DNA from: an uncultured Lactobacillus sp.
GTDB taxonomy: Bacteria > Bacillota > Bacilli > Lactobacillales > Lactobacillaceae
Length of the DNA stretch: 64,000 nucleotides
Assembly: GCA_937916845.1 (NCBI GenBank)
Contig: CALFSK010000069.1
Span: 1-64,000 of the forward strand
Direction: 5' to 3'
Shown: positions 60,705 through 64,000 of the stretch, one piece after another
Numbering within the stretch: position 1 is the stretch's first letter
Layout of the letters: each line of letters starts with the position of its first letter
The notes under the pieces: model-generated
What the model was told of the DNA's origin: nothing
Database searches by the model: none
What the model saw: only the letters and a program-made list of their open reading frames with translations
Position numbers and translations under genes: made by a program

Positions 60705-61079
60705 CTAATCCGCCTTTAAAATTACTAACCAGTTATTTTTCTGGACGTTATTCGCTAAATCACTAGGTTGGTCGGTCAAATCAGTATTGATTTTCTGGAC
60801 AGTTCCACTAAATGGGGTCGTAAAAGGATGGGACCCCTGTTCATCAGTAACGGTGGTCAGGACATCACCAGTCGTCAGGTGTTGACCCTCTGAGGGTAGT
60901 GTTAGGCCAGTAATCCCCGTTAAAGATGCGGTAGCCGGATCCGTTAGCCCGAGGACGAGGCGCTGATGAGACTTAGTTTGGAGCCAGATGTCACCGTATA
61001 GCATTGGCGCGTGTTTTTCGTGATATTCGTCACGGTAGAAGTGAAACATTTGTTTCCAAGCAGATTCATGTTTTGCCAT
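60705..61079 (-). CDS. GcvH-like protein lacking the lipoyl lysine
   Basis: The 124-residue protein has the biotinyl/lipoyl-type beta-sandwich pattern of glycine cleavage H proteins: LVLGLTDPATASLTGITGLTLP, then GQHLTTGDVLTTV, TPFSGTVQKINTDLTDQP and NNWLVILKAD. In H proteins the attachment lysine lies 8 residues before the conserved Pro of the SPVSG turn; here that place is Gln81, so lipoylation there is not possible. No glycine cleavage genes are nearby. It is the last gene of the helicase-nuclease operon, 2 bases after the sce7725-like gene. It may be a scaffold protein derived from GcvH. Confidence 0.75.
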   Translation of the reverse strand: MAKHESAWKQMFHFYRDEYHEKHAPMLYGDIWLQTKSHQRLVLGLTDPATASLTGITGLTLPSEGQHLTTGDVLTTVTDEQGSHPFTTPFSGTVQKINTDLTDQPSDLANNVQKNNWLVILKAD

Positions 61080-61081
61080 AT

Positions 61082-61993
61082 TTACTCTCCTATTAAACGG
61101 TGCATCAGTTGTAAGTGGTGCATTAATGATAGCTTTTTAACGGTGCCGAGTCCAGGAAACTTTGCGGTGTGCTCGTAGGCTAGCAGACTTTCGAGGGCCG
61201 GTGTTCGATTTAATCCGGTCAAATGGGCTGGTGCCCACGCGGTCAATTTAGCTAGTGCTTCCGCAAATTTTTGCTTCTGGCCCCCCAGATGCTCGTTACT
61301 ATCGGAGACGCAGTGGTGGATTCGCAACTGACCGTCTGGCGTCACGTAAATCAGGTGTAACGCGATGGCCCGGGATGGCATGCCCTTATCGTAGTACGGT
61401 TTCCCGACGAGTGAGAAATCACCGAAGCCCTGGTAGCCAAAGGGCGGGGTGGCCCAGCTGGCCGGTTCAAAGTATTCATCGGGCAGGAGGCCGTAATCTG
61501 CGACGTGGTGCGGCGTTGCCATGGCATCGGTTAGGAGGATCGCCTGGTTACCGGCAATTTGGTGCAGGCGGGCCTCATCGGCAATCACGAGGGTTGTATG
61601 CTGCAACACGTCTGAACCTTGGTAGGCTTTAAGTAACGGATAGTTGGGTGCCACTAGGAAGCTGGATTGCCCGGGACCACACGTTAAGAAGTCCCGACTA
61701 AAGTCTGCGGCTAAAATGGCTCCGGGGTGAAAAAAAGGCACGGTACGCAGGTCGGGAAGCGGGTAAAGTTTATTCGGGTTTAGGCCGTAAACGCTGACTT
61801 GTGGGTTAGCAATCAAACTAAAAGGTTGCCGGGCTTTGATGAACGCCGCCACGGTCTGCTGTAATTCTTTGGAGTCGCGAACCGGTTCAATGATGGGGAT
61901 GATGTTTGGCCCTAATTGCCCTTGTTCGCACAGCGTTTTGAGCGCCAACAAATCGTACATCCGGCCCCGGAAATAGGGTGTATAAATCGTCAT
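61082..61993 (-). CDS. sce7725 / beta-protein-like family protein
   Basis: The 303-residue protein begins YTPYFRGRMYDLLALKTLCEQ and continues NIIPIIEPVRDSKELQ, the pattern of the sce7725 and phage T4 beta-protein-like families, whose function is not known but which occur near nucleases and in mobile elements. A TIM-barrel-like alternation of strands and helices is suggested, with LVAPNYPLL, LLTDAMATPHH and DFSLVGKPYYDKGMPSRAIALHL further on. The ATG overlaps the stop of the nuclease gene and follows GGGGGA at 7 bases, so it is translationally coupled. I am fairly sure of the family resemblance, not of any role. Confidence 0.65.
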   Translation of the reverse strand: MTIYTPYFRGRMYDLLALKTLCEQGQLGPNIIPIIEPVRDSKELQQTVAAFIKARQPFSLIANPQVSVYGLNPNKLYPLPDLRTVPFFHPGAILAADFSRDFLTCGPGQSSFLVAPNYPLLKAYQGSDVLQHTTLVIADEARLHQIAGNQAILLTDAMATPHHVADYGLLPDEYFEPASWATPPFGYQGFGDFSLVGKPYYDKGMPSRAIALHLIYVTPDGQLRIHHCVSDSNEHLGGQKQKFAEALAKLTAWAPAHLTGLNRTPALESLLAYEHTAKFPGLGTVKKLSLMHHLQLMHRLIGE

Positions 61994-62706
61994 AGTTGGT
62001 CCCCCAGATCCGGCGCAATCAGTTGCTGATAGGCTAACTTGAGTGCTTGGTATTCAGCGTTACGAGCGTCTAATTCTTCTTGTAGCGCCGTTACGGTATC
62101 GTTCGTCGTCTCGTCGATAAACCGGTCGTAGAGGTTCGCCTCGGGGTCGTACACGTCGTAACCTTTACGGGCCCGCTTGCGCAGCTCTTTAAAAAGTTGG
62201 TCGTCAGAATAGAGTGCCAACCCCTTTTTGACGCGCTTGGCCTTATCGACTTCCCGGAATAATGAGGCGATGAAGTGTCCGGTTAGCGGCGCTTCGGGAA
62301 CTTGTAAGTCTTGATGCTGGGCTTTTTTAGCCACGGTTAGGAATCCGGGTGCTCGTAATGGTTGTGGCGCTAGGGCGACGGCCTCTGGGTCAAAAGCACG
62401 GTAGATTAGGACGCCGATATGGCTTGGAATCTCATCTTTGACTTCCTCGTAAAGGGCTTGTGGGAGCACGAAGTAGTTATAGTGCCCAATAAAGGATAAC
62501 TTGGCCTTCGAATGGAAGTCATTTTTAGTCACCTTTAACTCGTAGCACCGCCACTCAATCTGACCGTCTGGAAGTTGCTGATAGCTGAGCGTATCAACAA
62601 TGCCCTTCTTATCGGGCATACTAACTTCTTCAACCACGTAAGCGCCCTGTTCCAAACAGTACTGATAGAGGGTACTTTCAAGTTGGCGTGTTAACTTAGT
62701 CTTCAT
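61990..62706 (-). CDS. PD-(D/E)XK nuclease-like protein
   Basis: The 238-residue protein has an N-terminal restriction-endonuclease-like core: VVEEVSMPDKKGIVDTLSYQ with Asp38, then EWRCYELKVTKNDF with Glu56 and Lys58, the D...ExK arrangement that binds metal in this superfamily. A longer helical C-terminal part ends in a coiled coil (ALQEELDARNAEYQALKLAYQQL). The ATG at 62706 follows AAGGAGG at 9 bases and overlaps the helicase gene by 11 bases; the frame to 62832 is a read-through of the helicase region. A DNA-cleaving or DNA-binding partner of the helicase is the simplest reading. Confidence 0.75.
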   Translation of the reverse strand: MKTKLTRQLESTLYQYCLEQGAYVVEEVSMPDKKGIVDTLSYQQLPDGQIEWRCYELKVTKNDFHSKAKLSFIGHYNYFVLPQALYEEVKDEIPSHIGVLIYRAFDPEAVALAPQPLRAPGFLTVAKKAQHQDLQVPEAPLTGHFIASLFREVDKAKRVKKGLALYSDDQLFKELRKRARKGYDVYDPEANLYDRFIDETTNDTVTALQEELDARNAEYQALKLAYQQLIAPDLGDQL

Positions 62707-64000
62707 TAGTAGTTTCCTCCTTAGTCTGGTGCCAAAAGTTGGCAATGGTGGCGCTGAGTTGCGGTAACGATTGAATTGTTTGGTAGTATTGCCAGTGCGA
62801 TGGGAATAAATCGACGTACCGTTGACTCGCAAACCGCTGATCCAATAATAAAATAATCCCGGTATCTTGACTGCTACGAATTAGTCGACCGGCTGCCTGC
62901 AAGACGTTATTCATGCCGGGAAGCTGGTAAGCGTAGGCAAATCCCTGACCGTTTTGATGGTCGTAGTAGTCTCGAATCAAGTTGGTTTCGGGATTTAAGC
63001 CGGGTAACCCGACACTGACAACGGCGACCCCAATCAACCGGTCCCCACGCAAATCGATTCCCTCTGAGAAGAGGCCACCGAGCACGCAAAAGCCGACGAG
63101 GGTGGTCGGATTATCCGCTTGGAATTGATCCAAAAAGGCTTGTCGGGCCGCCGCGTTCATGACGGATTCTTGGCTGGTCGTAGCAATGTCAGGATAAGTT
63201 TGTTCAAAGGCCGACTTGATCTGACTGAGATAGCCGTACGATGGAAAGAACACGAGATAATTGCCAGTTTTCCCAGTAACCAGTGCGTGTAAACTTTGAA
63301 TAATACGATCGACGTTACGCTCGCGTTCCCGGTAAGTCGTTTGGACGTACTGCGTTACTAAAATCGCCTGGTGCTTCGGCGGAAACGGGGAAGGTAATTG
63401 ATAAGCGAGACTGTTTGCTTCGCCACCTAAGACCCGTTGGTAGTACGCCATCGGGGACAGGGTCGCGGAGAACAGGACTGCGCCGGCACCGAGTTTCAGC
63501 GACCCGTCTAAGAAGTCACTAGGATCAAGGCAGAGTTCTTTAACCGTTAGATGGTGGCCATCTAAAACGAACCGGGTCTGATAGCTTCCATCGTACAAGT
63601 CCCCGATTTTAACGAAGGTTAAGCACGCAAAAAAGTAGTCACGGACGGCGTCTAAGAGTGGGGATGGTTTTTGTTGCGTCATCCAGTCAGTGACAAATTC
63701 GTTAAACGTCCGTAGGGTTCGCAAAAGGGGCTCCGGTGGGTCCGGCGTTACTTGTTCAGTGACACCGTCATCTAACAGGGACTGACTGAGTCGTGTAAAG
63801 CTGCGGCGCACTTTTTTGAGCGCTTGTTGTAAGTCGTCGCTTGGTTGCGTTTTGTCGGGCCGGGCCAGCTTTAATATGGAACCAATCGCTTGGTCGCTAA
63901 CGGCCGCTGAATACATATCCCGGGCCCGACTGACGAGGTTATGGGCTTCGTCAACGAGGAAAAAGTTGTCGTCGTCACCCTCGCTGAAGAACCGTTGTAA
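62696..64000 (-). CDS. XPD/DinG-type DEAH helicase (5' end outside the window)
   Basis: An ATP-dependent DNA helicase of superfamily 2, COG1199 type. The frame stays open to the window edge, and the last bases encode FFLVDEAHNLVSRARD, with the DEAH box of motif II, so the gene starts beyond 64000 and an ATG at 63916 is not its start. Further motifs are VLFSATLSPMAYY (III), LVFFPSYGYL (IV), GGLFSEGIDLRGDRL (V) and QAAGRLIRS (VI). Only about 434 residues are visible. It is the first visible gene of an operon with the nuclease, the sce7725-like gene and the GcvH-like gene, all overlapping or spaced by 2 bases. Confidence 0.92.
   Translation of the reverse strand, partial: LQRFFSEGDDDNFFLVDEAHNLVSRARDMYSAAVSDQAIGSILKLARPDKTQPSDDLQQALKKVRRSFTRLSQSLLDDGVTEQVTPDPPEPLLRTLRTFNEFVTDWMTQQKPSPLLDAVRDYFFACLTFVKIGDLYDGSYQTRFVLDGHHLTVKELCLDPSDFLDGSLKLGAGAVLFSATLSPMAYYQRVLGGEANSLAYQLPSPFPPKHQAILVTQYVQTTYRERERNVDRIIQSLHALVTGKTGNYLVFFPSYGYLSQIKSAFEQTYPDIATTSQESVMNAAARQAFLDQFQADNPTTLVGFCVLGGLFSEGIDLRGDRLIGVAVVSVGLPGLNPETNLIRDYYDHQNGQGFAYAYQLPGMNNVLQAAGRLIRSSQDTGIILLLDQRFASQRYVDLFPSHWQYYQTIQSLPQLSATIANFWHQTKEETTNED

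Noticed and set aside
62707..62832. Longer start for the nuclease gene at 62832
   Set aside because: The extra 42 codons lie wholly within the helicase gene in another frame, and the AAGGAGG site marks the ATG at 62706.
63916..63916. ATG at 63916 as the start of the helicase
   Set aside because: The frame continues to the window edge and encodes the DEAH box upstream of this ATG.

Overview
The window reads as chromosomal DNA of a lactic acid bacterium of the Lactiplantibacillus plantarum group. Grounds: moderate GC, strong AGGAGG-type ribosome sites, LacI/CcpA-type cre boxes, many PTS genes, and familiar gene sets (mtlA-mtlR-mtlF-mtlD, treR-treA-treB with an A-B-C fused permease, the gallate decarboxylase pair lpdB-lpdD, LysM transglycosylases). 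The species is inferred from content, not from a database search.

Layout. 0-3.1 kb: a TPP-riboswitch-controlled ECF transporter (ykoE-ykoD-ykoC type) for a thiamine precursor, minus strand. 3.2-5.2 kb: glutathione peroxidase, aldo/keto reductase and a GreA paralogue. 5.3-10.5 kb: nagB with cre and GntR-type boxes, then four tandem paralogous secreted proteins whose spacers still carry relics of the nagB 3' end. 10.5-18 kb: a C69 dipeptidase divergent from a complete mannitol operon. 18-25 kb: housekeeping and small unknown genes (MerR-type coiled-coil protein, thioredoxin, Ndk, DUF2252, FMN reductase, MetAP, PnuC). 25-29.5 kb: trehalose regulator, phospho-trehalase and permease. 29.6-36.8 kb: GH46 chitosanase, lpdB-lpdD, Rrf2 and TetR regulators, MntH, and a truncated, P-loop-less adenylation-domain relic that ends inside the mntH terminator.

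37-44 kb: a two-component system, an RpiR regulator with a lone EIIC permease, and small unknown genes, one under a perfect 16-bp palindrome placed between -35 and -10. 44.3-49 kb: a dense patch of repeats, an LCP ligase, a GlcD-type FAD oxidase and a small alarmone synthetase. 49-57.5 kb: a TetR regulator divergent from a 1449-residue MMPL protein with a long repetitive middle, Tag glycosylase, and a MacB-like ABC pair. 57.5-64 kb: a CPBP protease, two LysM wall enzymes, and an overlapping four-gene operon (DEAH/XPD-type helicase, PD-(D/E)XK nuclease, sce7725-like protein, GcvH-like protein lacking its lipoyl lysine) that runs off the window.

The most unusual signals are non-coding. Two families of 175-190 nt structured elements (37.1/44.3 kb and 48.7/54.9 kb) have copies that differ by compensatory base changes in their stems, so an RNA or cruciform structure is being preserved. 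A third element (59.5 kb) has 15-bp perfect terminal inverted repeats flanked by a 7-bp direct repeat, a MITE signature. Many starts below were corrected to a better-placed ribosome binding site, often TTG or GTG.
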